DNA of 64,000 nt from Gimibacter soli (GCF_028463845.1 NZ_CP116805.1:310001-374000); one strand, 5' to 3'; positions 7,536 through 16,756 are shown, numbered from the stretch's first letter. Translations and numbers: made by a program. Notes: a model not told the origin generated them from the letters alone.

Positions 7536-8490
7536 TCCGATCATCCTCGACGCCCTGTTTCCGCATCGAATTGCGGATGCATTTTCTCGACGTATTGATC
7601 TTGCAAAACTCGCTGAAATTGGCCCAACCCCGATCGATTTTGTCCTGCCAGGATTTGCGAGAAAAACGGTCGGTGTGATGGCCGGCAAGACCGGCGTGGG
7701 TAAAAGCTGGGCCGTACTCCAGCTTGCGATCTCAAAAGCTGTCGGTCTCGACTTATGGGGCATATTTCCGGCCGGTGTAGACGACCCTAAGCCGGGCGCA
7801 GTTCTGTATGTTGCCCTCGAGGATCCGATCGAGGTGATTGAGCAACGACTGCACACCCTATGGAATCATATTCAGTGGCAGATGTCAGATGAGCAGAAAT
7901 GTCTATATCACTTGAACTTGCATATAATTTGCGAAGATCGGGGCGTTACTCTGTTTGAAACAGCTCGTGAACGTGGGCAGGTCGCGCCCACACTGTATTT
8001 CGATCGTTTCGAGAAGGTCGTAGCTGAGATCAAGCCTGATCTCACAATAATTGATACAATGTCGCAGGCCGCCGCTGGAATTGACGAGAATTCTTCCGGC
8101 GAAATGAGTCACTTTCTGCAGCAAGCCCGCGCTTTCGTCCATCGTCAGTCGACATCTCTGCTACTCCTCGCTCACGTTGTGAAAGGTGATGTTGCAGACC
8201 TGATCGATGCACTCCGCGGATCGAGCGCGATCTCGAGCAACACTAGATTGATGCTGCACCTGGGGAAGTTGAATGAACGGGAAATCGAGGAGCTAGATAT
8301 CGATCCCTCCGCTGCGGCCCAGCTTGTCAAATTTACATTCGTCAAAACGAATTTCGACCGACTGTCTGGCATGTCGACAATCCTCAACAAGGCGATGAAC
8401 GGCGTCCTAAAATTCTTCGATCGCCATCCAATCCCACGGCTGCCGTCTGCCCGACACGACCGGTTTGCGCACCGTCGTCATAGGTCATAG
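7525..8490 (+). CDS. repA: RepA-type hexameric replicative helicase (RecA-like AAA_25)
   Basis: 321 residues. Walker A GKTGVGKS (54-61), an ALED motif with candidate catalytic Glu99, Walker B LTIIDT with Asp177, and LLLLAHVVKG as the sensor strand: the layout of RSF1010 RepA and related small hexameric 5'-3' helicases that open the origin without DnaB. Length is close to RepA (about 280) with an extra basic tail of about 30 residues rich in Arg and His. AAGGAG stands before the ATG, and the start overlaps the initiator stop by 11 bases, implying coupled expression. DnaB-loading by a host protein would not be needed if it works as in IncQ plasmids. Confidence 0.75.
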   Translation: MQRDPIILDALFPHRIADAFSRRIDLAKLAEIGPTPIDFVLPGFARKTVGVMAGKTGVGKSWAVLQLAISKAVGLDLWGIFPAGVDDPKPGAVLYVALEDPIEVIEQRLHTLWNHIQWQMSDEQKCLYHLNLHIICEDRGVTLFETARERGQVAPTLYFDRFEKVVAEIKPDLTIIDTMSQAAAGIDENSSGEMSHFLQQARAFVHRQSTSLLLLAHVVKGDVADLIDALRGSSAISSNTRLMLHLGKLNEREIEELDIDPSAAAQLVKFTFVKTNFDRLSGMSTILNKAMNGVLKFFDRHPIPRLPSARHDRFAHRRHRS

Positions 8491-8502
8491 TGGAGGTCGC
8501 TA

Positions 8503-9432
8503 ATGGCCAGAATTCCAGAAAATCTGATCGACCGGGCTATGCAGACAGATATGTTGTCCATTCTGCAGTATTTCAACGTCGCGCCAGACCCTAACGATCG
8601 CAAGCGATATAAAACGCTGGACAAGTCAAATCATATAAAAATTGAAAATGATGTCTGGGTCGACTTCAATCAGCCCGGCCGGCCAGGCAAAAAGAACGCT
8701 GGCGGGCGCGGACCGATATCACTGTTCCAACATCTTGCAGCAGTCGACTTTACGACAGCCGTGCATGACCTGGCTGGCACACCCCTACCTCATCCCTCCA
8801 AAGAATTCCTGACACAGAGAAAGCGGGCACATGATCTCAATGCGCCCAAATTCTTCCCTCCCCGTCTCAACAGGTCAGTCCTTCCCGCTGCCCTGGATTG
8901 GCTAGTAAGCGTGCGCGGCATCCAGCCTAATTTTGTGAACCGCATGATCGCAGCCGGGAAGATCATCCCAGCTCAATCTAAGTCGCTTGGCCCGGTAATT
9001 TGCTTTCCAATGACAAGTCCGACAGGCGAAATAGTGGGTGCCGAGGTTATCCTGCTCACTCCGCCTTCAGGCATGAAAAACAAGCAGGTTTGGGGTGGGG
9101 CTGCCGCGAAATCCTCCGGCCGTTTCGCGCTTGAATCCGGGAAAAATGGCCCAAACGTACTGGTTGAGTCTGCAGTCGACGGCCTATCGTATTTTCAAAT
9201 GTACGAATCAGACCGACAGTTCCAAGTGCTCAGCATAGCTGGCAGGCCATCCCTTCCCCTCGCCTGGGTTGAGCCCGGTCGTTCACTTATCTGCGCGACC
9301 GACGCAGATGCAGCCGGTGATGAACTCTACATGAAGATTGCCGAACATCACCCCCTCCGCGCGCGCGAGACACCCCCCACTGGCAAAGACTGGAACGACC
9401 ATCTGAAAAATCAGAAAATCCCGATGGGTTAA
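8503..9432 (+). CDS. TOPRIM primase-like protein (DUF3991/Toprim_2 type)
   Basis: 309 residues. The N-terminal 110 residues carry a basic DNA-binding-like segment; residues about 125-210 resemble the DUF3991 linker (DWLVSVRGI, GPVICFPMTSPTGEIVG); residues about 218-300 are a TOPRIM domain with Glu222 in VESAVDG, DADAAGD (Asp267, Asp269) and the terminal GKDWND motif seen in mobile-element primases. It probably makes primers for this replicon. GGAGG precedes the ATG by 7 bases and the gene follows the helicase after 12 bp. RSF1010 uses the unrelated RepB' primase, so this is a different solution in the same genetic position. Confidence 0.7.
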   Translation: MARIPENLIDRAMQTDMLSILQYFNVAPDPNDRKRYKTLDKSNHIKIENDVWVDFNQPGRPGKKNAGGRGPISLFQHLAAVDFTTAVHDLAGTPLPHPSKEFLTQRKRAHDLNAPKFFPPRLNRSVLPAALDWLVSVRGIQPNFVNRMIAAGKIIPAQSKSLGPVICFPMTSPTGEIVGAEVILLTPPSGMKNKQVWGGAAAKSSGRFALESGKNGPNVLVESAVDGLSYFQMYESDRQFQVLSIAGRPSLPLAWVEPGRSLICATDADAAGDELYMKIAEHHPLRARETPPTGKDWNDHLKNQKIPMG

Positions 9433-9484
9433 GCGCAGTGGTGCGGGCGGGGGTTGTCGGCGGGTGCAGGGCCACCCTTGTGGC

Positions 9485-9510
9485 ACCCCAGATCCTCCTG
9501 GATCTGGGGT
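9485..9510. repeat. Perfect 11-bp hairpin downstream of the primase gene
   Basis: ACCCCAGATCC and GGATCTGGGGT surround a TCCT loop, 53 bases after the primase stop codon. No U-tract follows on either strand, so an intrinsic terminator is unlikely to be its only role. A single-strand origin, or an mRNA 3' hairpin, are options. It sits in a GC-rich 230-bp non-coding stretch that also holds the oriT candidate. Confidence 0.5.
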
Positions 9511-9585
9511 CAAGGGCCTACGGCCCGATGCCCGGAACCGGCAGACAAGGCCTCCCCAAAAGGTTCCGGGCGGCCCTATAGGGAC

Positions 9586-9625
9586 GTCTGGAAGGGGGCC
9601 GACCCCTAACACGGTGCGCCCTATC
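9586..9625. other. Candidate origin of transfer (RSF1010/MOBQ-like nic region)
   Basis: TAACACGGTGCGCCCT (9607-9622) resembles the RSF1010-family nic region, in which TAAGTGCGCCCT is the conserved core: GTGCGCCCT is identical, but the distance to TAA is longer here. A short inverted repeat, AGGGG..CCCCT (about 9593-9607), lies directly upstream, as MobA-type relaxases require. CCCTATAGGG, a 10-bp palindrome, is just further left (9574-9583). No relaxase gene is in view, so transfer would need one in trans or beyond the window. Confidence 0.45.
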
Positions 9626-9663
9626 AAATCTGAAAATGCAGCGTTGTGATTGACGTGTTATAA

Positions 9664-9891
9664 ATGCGGTCAGAAAAGAAGGCCGTATACATGATCAAGA
9701 AAACGCTCGACCAGATGAGCCGTGAAATCGAAGCCCGGCGGGCAACCGCCGAGATCGATTGTGATCGCCCGATTGCCAATTCCGGCCTGCGCAGAACCGA
9801 GCGGAAACGGATTATCTTGCAAGATATGACGAACCGCTTCCCCGACGCGGCCATCAAAAGCAACTACGTACCCGGTGCGCCCAAATTTTAA
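9664..9891 (+). CDS. Small basic hypothetical protein next to the oriT candidate
   Basis: 75 residues from the ATG at 9664, or 66 from the ATG at 9691, which has the better upstream GAAGG. Charged and helical (SREIEARRATAEI, RRTERKRIILQDM), Arg/Lys-rich, no membrane segment. I do not recognise it. Its place beside the oriT candidate would suit a relaxosome accessory or a copy-control factor, but nothing in the sequence proves this. Confidence 0.45.
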   Translation: MRSEKKAVYMIKKTLDQMSREIEARRATAEIDCDRPIANSGLRRTERKRIILQDMTNRFPDAAIKSNYVPGAPKF

Positions 9892-9892
9892 T

Positions 9893-10033
9893 GGGTTATC
9901 AGGTATCAGATAACCCCATACCTGATATGGGCTTATCTAGTATCAGGTATCTCATATCTGATACTTTCTGGGTAGGTACGCTGATAGAAAGCAAGGAGAT
10001 ACCTGATATCAGGTATCCAGATACCTGATTCTA
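9893..10033. repeat. Array of overlapping palindromes built on TATCAGGTAT
   Basis: In about 140 AT-rich bases: GGGTTATC..GATAACCC (9893-9916), CCCATA..TATGGG (9915-9931), AGTATCAG..CTGATACT (9939-9965), the perfect 18-bp palindrome ATACCTGATATCAGGTAT (9999-10016) and another ATACCTGAT (10021-10029). The shared decamer TATCAGGTAT/ATACCTGATA occurs in both orientations. This is a protein-binding array: arm-type integrase/excisionase sites, a partition centromere or a second origin element. It lies between the replicon genes and the tRNA 3' end. From 10034 to 10154 I see only short repeats of GGCTACCT. Confidence 0.65.
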
Positions 10034-10154
10034 CAAAATCCCAAACCTACATTTCTCAGGAAATCATTAGCCAAGAGTCATATCAATGGCTACCTATTGG
10101 CTACCTGTAGCTAACAGGTTGATTTCGGAAAATCTTCTAAGTCATTGAAAGAAA

Positions 10155-10231
<77 letters not shown>

Positions 10232-10590
10232 ATGGCCGATTCGTTTGTCGGCGCGGACACTATACGGTTCGTATGCCTTGCGCAAGCGCCAAGGCGGGAC
10301 TCGGGCCGGGTGGCGGGCTCGATTCGACGGCCGATTTACGCTGCGCCGCAGCATTTGTCACCACCGCCTCAGCCGGCATCAACTTTTTATATCCATATAT
10401 TTCAATGCGTTGAATGAATTTTTCTGGAATCGATAAAATTTGAATCATTCAGTTACCGGCCCTTAAGAAGGTTAACGGTAAAAGCTCGCCAACGCCGGAC
10501 GGGACCCAAGTGGTTCCGATTAGTACCCCGGACCGGCTCAATAAGAACATCTGACTGACGTAACAATTCGTTTCCATGAAGGACTGACTG
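10232..10590 (+). promoter_or_regulatory. Non-coding spacer with a probable promoter for the TonB-C gene
   Basis: No gene supported. TTGAAT (10410-10415), 16 bases, GATAAA (10432-10437) is the best promoter match; transcription near 10444 would give a leader of about 145 nt. GAAGGA stands 7 bases before the ATG at 10591. The stretch marks the return to chromosomal content. Confidence 0.35.
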
Positions 10591-10959
10591 ATGATCGCCA
10601 AATTCAAAAACATCGCCACCGTTGCTGTTGCTGCCGCTCTTCTCGGCTCGACCGTTTCGTTTGCTGCTGCCGCCAAGGACATGAACGACTGGCGCCGTGA
10701 AGTGGTTTCCGAAATCTCGAAAAAGCAGACCTACCCCCGTTCGGCTCTCTCGGCTGAAATCGAAGGCAAGGCAAAGGTCCGCCTGACCGTGGCTCCCGAT
10801 GGTGCGATCACCGCTAGCGAAATCATTGAGCCGACTGGCCAGCAAGTTCTCGACGACGAGATCCCGCAACTGATCAACCGTCTGAACCCGCTGCCGTCGC
10901 TGCCGGAAGGCCAAGCTGCGCTGACCTTCGTTCTGCCGCTGACCTGGTCGCTCGACTAA
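10591..10959 (+). CDS. Secreted TonB C-terminal-domain protein
   Basis: 122 residues. A signal peptide (about 1-28, cleaved near SFAAAA-KD) precedes one TonB_C-like domain: YPRSALSAEIEGKAKVRLTVAPDGAI is the typical strand-turn core, followed by LDDEIPQLINRLNPLPSLPEG. No proline-rich spacer and no ExbB/ExbD neighbours, so this is not a classical energy transducer but one of the short periplasmic TonB-C proteins of unknown role. It is monocistronic and ends at a strong terminator. Confidence 0.75.
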   Translation: MIAKFKNIATVAVAAALLGSTVSFAAAAKDMNDWRREVVSEISKKQTYPRSALSAEIEGKAKVRLTVAPDGAITASEIIEPTGQQVLDDEIPQLINRLNPLPSLPEGQAALTFVLPLTWSLD

Positions 10960-10984
10960 TCATCAGTCGTTCCGAGTATATCTG

Positions 10985-11018
10985 ACGGCCCCCGGTGTCT
11001 CGGGGGCCGTTTTCTTTT
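10985..11018 (+). terminator. Intrinsic terminator of the TonB-C gene
   Basis: ACGGCCCCCG, loop GTGTCT, CGGGGGCCGT followed by TTTTCTTTT. It separates the plus-strand gene from the convergent nadB. Confidence 0.9.
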
Positions 11019-11047
11019 GTGCGGGGTTCGGGAAAGAGGTGTTGTCG

Positions 11048-12676
11048 TCAGGCGACGCGTTCGGAAACCGCGCGGCCGAAAGGCACCAGCACCGAATCAA
11101 CGGCATGCGACATGGTCTCGGGATAATCCGCCGTGAAATGCAGGCCGCGTGATTCTTTCCGGATCATGGCGGAGCGCACGATAAGGTCAGCAACCGTGAC
11201 AAGGTTGCGGAGCTCCAGAAGGTCCGCCGTTACCCGGAAGTTGCCATAATAGTCCTGGATTTCGGTCTGCAACAGATCAACCCGCCGCTTGGCGCGCGAC
11301 AGGCGCTTGTCGGTGCGCACGATGCCCACATAATCCCACATGAAGCGGCGGAGCTCGGCCCAATTGTGGGTCACCACCACTTCCTCGTCCGAATCCGTCA
11401 CCTTGCTTTCGTCCCAGTCGCGGGCCTGGCCCGGCGGGGGCAGGTCATCGAAGCGGGCAAGGATGTCGTCAGCGGCTGCACGGCCATAGACAAGGCATTC
11501 CAGAAGACTGTTCGAGGCCATGCGGTTGGCGCCGTGCAGGCCGGTGTGGGCGCATTCACCCACAGCATAGAGCTGGTCGAGATCGGTCCTTGCCGTGAAA
11601 TCGACCATCACGCCGCCGCAGGTATAGTGTGCGGCCGGCACCACGGGGATGCGGTCCTTCGTGATATCGATCCCGAAGGTGCGGCAATGCCGGTAAATGG
11701 TCGGGAAATGCGACAGGATGAAATCGGGCTCGCGGTGGGTGATATCCAGCCACACGCAGGGCTGGCCGCGGCGTTTCATCTCGCTGTCGATCGCGCGAGC
11801 GACGATATCGCGCGGCGCCAGTTCCTCGCGCGGGTCATAGTGCGGCATGAAACGACTACCGTCGGCGTTCCTGAGAACCGCCCCCTCGCCCCGCATCGCT
11901 TCGGTGATCAGGAAGGTCTTGGCCTCGGGGTGATAAAGGCAGGTCGGGTGGAACTGGTTGAATTCCATATTGGCGACCCGGCAGCCGGCCCGCCACGCCA
12001 TGGCGATGCCGTCGCCCGTGGCGCCGTCAGGGTTCGAGGAATAGAGATAGACCCGGCTTGAGCCACCGGTCGCGAGGATCGTGGCGCGCGCCGTGAAGGT
12101 CTCCACCCGGTTCTTGCCGCGGTTGAGCACATAAACACCGTGCGCCTGATCGTTATAAGGCGCCTTCGATTTCAGGTGGCGGTTGGTGATCACATCAATC
12201 GCCATATGATCGGTGAAAAGGTCGATATTGGGCTCGGCCATCACCCGCTCGATGAGCGTGCCCTGCACCGCCGCCCCCGTGGCGTCGGCCGCATGGATGA
12301 TGCGGCGGTGGCTGTGGCCGCCTTCGCGCGTCAGGTGATAATCGTAGCCGTCTTCAACGCTGCCATCGGCCTTGTCGAACGCCACGCCAAACTCGATCAG
12401 TTCCTCGATGGCCTCGCGGCCGCGTTCCACCACGAAGCGCACGGCGGCCTCGTCGCAGAGCCCGGCACCGGCGATGAGCGTGTCGTCGATATGGGACTGG
12501 ATCGTGTCGGTTTTCTCCAGCACCGCCGCGATACCGCCCTGTGCCCAATTGGTGGAGCCCGCATCAAGCTCGTTTTTCGAGATCACCGCGATGCGCATGT
12601 GTCGCGCCAGATGCAGCGCGGCGGTAAGGCCTGCCGCCCCCGTGCCGACAATCACCACATCATAGGTGCGTCTCAT
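11048..12676 (-). CDS. nadB: L-aspartate oxidase
   Basis: 542 residues, full length. Oxidises L-aspartate to iminoaspartate with FAD, the first step of NAD biosynthesis. FAD-binding GTGAAG (11-16) at the N-terminus, the [11 protein letters not shown] motif, the active-site region [28 protein letters not shown] and the RGEGAVLRN flavoprotein segment are present, with the helical C-terminal domain carrying the RDKRLSRA-type motif ([12 protein letters not shown]). The ATG overlaps the stop of the ABC ATPase gene by four bases, an unusual pairing. nadA and nadC are not in the window. Confidence 0.95.
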   Translation of the reverse strand: MRRTYDVVIVGTGAAGLTAALHLARHMRIAVISKNELDAGSTNWAQGGIAAVLEKTDTIQSHIDDTLIAGAGLCDEAAVRFVVERGREAIEELIEFGVAFDKADGSVEDGYDYHLTREGGHSHRRIIHAADATGAAVQGTLIERVMAEPNIDLFTDHMAIDVITNRHLKSKAPYNDQAHGVYVLNRGKNRVETFTARATILATGGSSRVYLYSSNPDGATGDGIAMAWRAGCRVANMEFNQFHPTCLYHPEAKTFLITEAMRGEGAVLRNADGSRFMPHYDPREELAPRDIVARAIDSEMKRRGQPCVWLDITHREPDFILSHFPTIYRHCRTFGIDITKDRIPVVPAAHYTCGGVMVDFTARTDLDQLYAVGECAHTGLHGANRMASNSLLECLVYGRAAADDILARFDDLPPPGQARDWDESKVTDSDEEVVVTHNWAELRRFMWDYVGIVRTDKRLSRAKRRVDLLQTEIQDYYGNFRVTADLLELRNLVTVADLIVRSAMIRKESRGLHFTADYPETMSHAVDSVLVPFGRAVSERVA

Positions 12677-13620
12677 GCTGCTTCCCCGCTCTGGCGGCGC
12701 GTCAGCTGCAGGAAGATATCCTCAAGGTCTGTCTCGCGCGTCGAGATATCAACGATGGTCAGTCCTGCCTTCTGCACAGCCGCAAGCACCGCGCCCACAT
12801 TGGCGACCGACTGGTTGAGCTGCACAGTCACGCCGTGATCGCCGTTGAGGCTGGCGTCAAAGGCCGCGAGGCTGCCGGGCACTTCGGAAAGCGTCTCGGC
12901 GACCATGATGGTCACCTGCTTCTCGTCGATGCGTTTCAGGAGTTGCTTTGTCGGCTCGCAGGCCACCACTTCGCCGTGGTTGATGATGGCGATGGTGTCG
13001 CAAAGCTCTTCGGCTTCCTCGAGATAATGGGTGGTCAGCACGATGGTGGTGCCGCGCGCATGCAGTTCGCGCACATAATCCCAAAGCTGCTGGCGAAGCT
13101 CGATATCCACGCCCGCCGTCGGCTCATCAAGGATCAGGATCGGCGGGGTATGTACCATCGCCTTGGCAACCAGCAGGCGGCGCTTCATACCACCCGAAAG
13201 GGTGCGGGAATAAGCGTCGCGCTGTTCCCAGAGATGCACGGCCTTCAGGAGTTCCTCGGTGCGACGGTCGGCTTGCGGCACGCCGTACATGCCGGCCTGC
13301 ACCTCGAGCATCTCGCGCGGGGTGAAGAAGGCATCGAAGGTCAGTTCCTGCGGCACCACGCCGATATTGGCGCGGGCATTCCTGGGATCTTCCTCGATAT
13401 CATAGCCCCACACGCGCGCGGTGCCGGCGGTCTTGTTCACGAGGCCCGCGAGAATATTGATCGTGGTCGACTTGCCGGCGCCGTTCGGCCCCAAAAGCCC
13501 GAACATGGAACCGCGGGGAATATTGAGGTCGATACCCTTCAGGGCGACCTTGGGCTGGCTGCCCTTGCGGCCCCGGTACGCCTTTGTCAGGCCTTTCAGT
13601 TCGATGGCATTCTCGATCAC
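12673..13620 (-). CDS. ABC transporter ATP-binding protein (ABC-2/DrrA type)
   Basis: 315 residues from GTG at 13620, chosen because GAGGA lies six bases upstream; a longer reading to 13785 lacks conserved sequence. Walker A GPNGAGKS (44-51), Q-loop GVVPQE, signature LSGGMKRR, Walker [13 protein letters not shown]-loop TTHYLEE. The C-terminal 85 residues are the accessory domain of DrrA/CcmA-like exporters. No permease is adjacent; it is co-transcribed with nadB instead, so its membrane partner must be elsewhere and the substrate is unknown. Confidence 0.9.
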   Translation of the reverse strand: MIENAIELKGLTKAYRGRKGSQPKVALKGIDLNIPRGSMFGLLGPNGAGKSTTINILAGLVNKTAGTARVWGYDIEEDPRNARANIGVVPQELTFDAFFTPREMLEVQAGMYGVPQADRRTEELLKAVHLWEQRDAYSRTLSGGMKRRLLVAKAMVHTPPILILDEPTAGVDIELRQQLWDYVRELHARGTTIVLTTHYLEEAEELCDTIAIINHGEVVACEPTKQLLKRIDEKQVTIMVAETLSEVPGSLAAFDASLNGDHGVTVQLNQSVANVGAVLAAVQKAGLTIVDISTRETDLEDIFLQLTRRQSGEAA

Positions 13621-13799
13621 GTCGCTGTCCTCTGGGTCAATTCTTGGATGCTTAAGATTCCCCTTACCCTGAAGCGGTACCAGATGGCGCCGGTAGCGGT
13701 CAATTGCGCCGGACATGCGCCGGGCGGCCTTCGCGTGCTTGTGAAGGCGGGAAGCCTTGTTTATATAGGGGCAAAGCCAGCGCAATGTAAGGTGACGCC

Positions 13800-13982
13800 A
13801 TGTCTGTAGACGCTCCTGAAATCAAGCATGTGAACACGAAAACCGTAGCCTGCGACGGCGACGAGGGCCCGCTCGGCCATCCGCGCGTCTATCTGACGAT
13901 GAACGAAGACGGCCAGGTTGAATGCCCTTACTGCGACCGCCTCTTCATCCTTGACGGCGAACCTGTCGACGATCACCACTGA
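13800..13982 (+). CDS. Zinc-finger CHCC-type small protein (NDUFS6-like)
   Basis: 60 residues. Cys18, His27, Cys42 and Cys45 match the zf-CHCC domain of the complex I accessory subunit NDUFS6 and its short bacterial relatives. The stop overlaps the polA start by one base (TGATG), so translation is coupled. In alphaproteobacteria such proteins are thought to be complex I assembly or accessory factors; that is family knowledge, not shown here. Confidence 0.85.
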   Translation: MSVDAPEIKHVNTKTVACDGDEGPLGHPRVYLTMNEDGQVECPYCDRLFILDGEPVDDHH

Positions 13983-16756
13983 TGGCTGAAACGCCTCATC
14001 TCTATCTGATCGACGGATCGGGCTATATCTTCCGCGCCTATCACGCCCTGCCGCCGATGACGCGGCCGGACGGCACGCCGGTTGGCGCGGTGTTCGGCTT
14101 TTCGAACATGCTGTTCAAGCTTATCCAGGATCTGGCCGACGGCGAGAAGCCGAGCCATCTGGCCGTGATCTTCGATGCCGCGCGCAAGACCTTCCGCTCG
14201 GAAATCTATCCGGAATACAAGGCCCACCGCCCGCCGGCGCCCGAGGATCTGGTGCCGCAATTTTCGATCATCCGCGATGCGGTGAAAGCCTTTGGCGTGC
14301 CCGCGATCGAGATGGAAGGCTATGAGGCCGACGATATCATCGCGACCTACGCCAAGCAGGCAGCCGACAAAGGCTTCAAGGTCACCATCGTTTCTTCGGA
14401 CAAGGACCTGATGCAGCTCGTGAACGAGCAGGTCACCATGTTCGACAGCATGAAGAACAAGCGGATCGATTACACAGGCGTCGTCGAGAAATTCGGTGTG
14501 GGGCCGGACCGCGTGGTCGATGTGCAATCGCTGTGTGGCGACAGCGTCGATAACGTGCCCGGTGTGCCGGGGATCGGCATCAAGACAGCCGCCCAGCTGA
14601 TCACCGAATATGGCGACCTCGATACGCTTCTCGAACGCGCAGGTGAGATCAAGCAGCCGAAGCGCCGCGAAACCCTTCTCGAGAATGCCGACAAGGCCCG
14701 TATGAGCCGCGAACTGGTGCGGCTGGTGAACGATGCGCCCGTGCCCTTCGGCCTTGATGACCTGACGGTCCGTGAGCCCGAGCCCGGCCCACTTCTCGCC
14801 TTCATCGACGAGCAGTCCTTCCGCTCGCTGAAGGTGAAGGTGCAGCATCATTATGCTGGCTTCCTTGATGACAGCCCGACCGTCGATCCGGTGAGCGAGG
14901 CTGTCACGGTCGAGAAAGCCACCTACAGCTGCATCACTGAGATGGCCGATCTCGAGGCATGGATTGTCCGCATCATGGCTGCCGGTCAGGTAACTGTTGA
15001 TACCGAGACCACGTCGCTGGATGTGATGCAGGCCGACCTTGTCGGTATCTCGCTCTCCATCGTGCCGGGTGAAGCCTGCTATATCCCCGTGGGCCATACG
15101 GGCGACGGTGACGGCATGTTTGCCGAACGTCCCCACCAGCTCGATAAGGCCGAGGTGCTGAAGCGCCTGAAGCCGGTGCTGGAAGACCCGTCGATCCTGA
15201 AGATCGGCCAGAATCTGAAATACGATATCTCGATCTTCGCGCGGCAAGGTATCGATGTGGCGCCGATCGACGACACGATGCTGATGTCTTACGCGCTCGA
15301 ATCCGGCCTGCACGGGCATGGCATGGACGAGCTTTCGGGCCTCCATCTCGATCACACGCCCATATCCTTCAAGGATGTGGCGGGAACCGGCAAGTCGCAG
15401 GTGACCTTCGACAAGGTGACGCTTGAAAAAGCGACCGACTATGCGGCTGAAGACGCCGATATCACCGGTCGCCTGTGGCGCATCCTGAAGCCACGCCTTG
15501 CATCCGAACAGGTGATGGGCGTTTACGAGCGGCTCGAGCGCCCGCTGGTGCCCGTGCTTTCCGCGATGGAACGCGAAGGCATCCGGGTTGACGTCCCGGC
15601 ACTGAAAAGCCTGTCGAACGAGTTTGCAGCCTCGATCCAGAAGCTTGACGAGGAAATCCAGAAGCTCGCCGGGCGGCCCTTCAATGTGCAGAGCCCGAAG
15701 CAGCTGGGTGAAATCCTTTTCGAGGATATGGGCCTCAAGGGCGGCAAGAAATCATCGAAAACCGGCGCCTGGGGCACCGGCGCCGATGTGCTTGAGGCCC
15801 TTGCCGCTGAAGGCCATACGTTGCCTGAGAAGGTGCTCGAGTATCGCCAGTTCGCGAAGCTGAAAAGCACCTACACGGATTCGCTCGTCAATGATGTGAA
15901 CCCGGAAACCGGCCGCATTCATACGAGCTATCATCTGGCTTCCACCACCACGGGGCGGCTGTCGTCAAACGATCCGAACCTGCAGAATATCCCGATCCGG
16001 TCGGAAGAAGGCCGCAAGATCCGCCGCGCCTTCATCGCAGAGAAGGGCTGCAAGCTCCTCTCCGCCGACTATAGCCAGATCGAACTTCGCATCCTCGCCC
16101 ATATCGCCGATATCCCGGCGCTGAAGAAAGCCTTCGCCGACGGGATCGACATTCACGCCATGACGGCTTCCGAAGTATTCGGCACGCCGATCGAGGGCAT
16201 GGACCCGATGGTGCGCCGGCAGGCCAAGGCCATCAACTTCGGCATCATCTATGGCATTTCGGCCTTCGGGCTTGCCCGCCAGCTCGGGATCGAGCGGTCG
16301 GACGCGCAGAAATATATCGAAGCCTATTTCGAGCGCTTCCCCGGCATCCGCGCCTATATGGACAATACCATCGCTGCCGCCAAAGAGTCGGGCTATGTGA
16401 CCACCCTTTTCGGCCGCAAATGCCATATCGCGGCGCTCCGAGACAAGAACCCGATGCACCGCGCCTTCGGCGAGCGGGCAGCGATCAACGCCCCCATCCA
16501 GGGCACTGCAGCCGACGTCATCCGCCGCGCCATGATCCGCATGCCGCAGGCGCTGGTGGACGCTGGCCTGACGGACGTGAAAATGCTCCTTCAGGTGCAT
16601 GACGAACTGGTGTTCGAAGCGCCCGAAGCCCGGGTTGACGCGGCCATTCCGGTGATCCGCACGGTGATGGAAGGGGCAGCCGCCCCGGCGATTGAGCTGA
16701 GCGTACCGCTTGATGTGGATGTGGGCTCAGGCGACAACTGGGAAGAGGCGCACTGA
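13982..16756 (+). CDS. polA: DNA polymerase I
   Basis: 924 residues, all three domains. 5' nuclease (about 1-290; LIDGSGYIFRAYHA, EADDIIATYA, GDSVDNVPGVPGIG), 3'-5' exonuclease with an intact DTET motif near residue 340 (proofreading retained), and polymerase with motif A LLSADYSQIELRILAH (about 694), motif B RRQAKAINFGIIYG and motif C QVHDELVFEAP (about 872). Fills gaps in repair and removes Okazaki primers. It overlaps the zf-CHCC gene by one base and ends exactly against the convergent neighbour without a spacer. Confidence 0.97.
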   Translation: MAETPHLYLIDGSGYIFRAYHALPPMTRPDGTPVGAVFGFSNMLFKLIQDLADGEKPSHLAVIFDAARKTFRSEIYPEYKAHRPPAPEDLVPQFSIIRDAVKAFGVPAIEMEGYEADDIIATYAKQAADKGFKVTIVSSDKDLMQLVNEQVTMFDSMKNKRIDYTGVVEKFGVGPDRVVDVQSLCGDSVDNVPGVPGIGIKTAAQLITEYGDLDTLLERAGEIKQPKRRETLLENADKARMSRELVRLVNDAPVPFGLDDLTVREPEPGPLLAFIDEQSFRSLKVKVQHHYAGFLDDSPTVDPVSEAVTVEKATYSCITEMADLEAWIVRIMAAGQVTVDTETTSLDVMQADLVGISLSIVPGEACYIPVGHTGDGDGMFAERPHQLDKAEVLKRLKPVLEDPSILKIGQNLKYDISIFARQGIDVAPIDDTMLMSYALESGLHGHGMDELSGLHLDHTPISFKDVAGTGKSQVTFDKVTLEKATDYAAEDADITGRLWRILKPRLASEQVMGVYERLERPLVPVLSAMEREGIRVDVPALKSLSNEFAASIQKLDEEIQKLAGRPFNVQSPKQLGEILFEDMGLKGGKKSSKTGAWGTGADVLEALAAEGHTLPEKVLEYRQFAKLKSTYTDSLVNDVNPETGRIHTSYHLASTTTGRLSSNDPNLQNIPIRSEEGRKIRRAFIAEKGCKLLSADYSQIELRILAHIADIPALKKAFADGIDIHAMTASEVFGTPIEGMDPMVRRQAKAINFGIIYGISAFGLARQLGIERSDAQKYIEAYFERFPGIRAYMDNTIAAAKESGYVTTLFGRKCHIAALRDKNPMHRAFGERAAINAPIQGTAADVIRRAMIRMPQALVDAGLTDVKMLLQVHDELVFEAPEARVDAAIPVIRTVMEGAAAPAIELSVPLDVDVGSGDNWEEAH

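Noticed and set aside
9893-10033. CRISPR array
   Set aside because: The palindromic units overlap, vary in length and have no uniform spacers; no cas genes are near.
1-10154. Integrase gene or second copy of the tRNA 3' end
   Set aside because: None found by inspection on either strand, so an attachment-site call would be unsupported.
10463-10475. TTAA-N5-TTAA resembling a CtrA box
   Set aside because: The known CtrA consensus has seven bases between the halves; the spacing is wrong.
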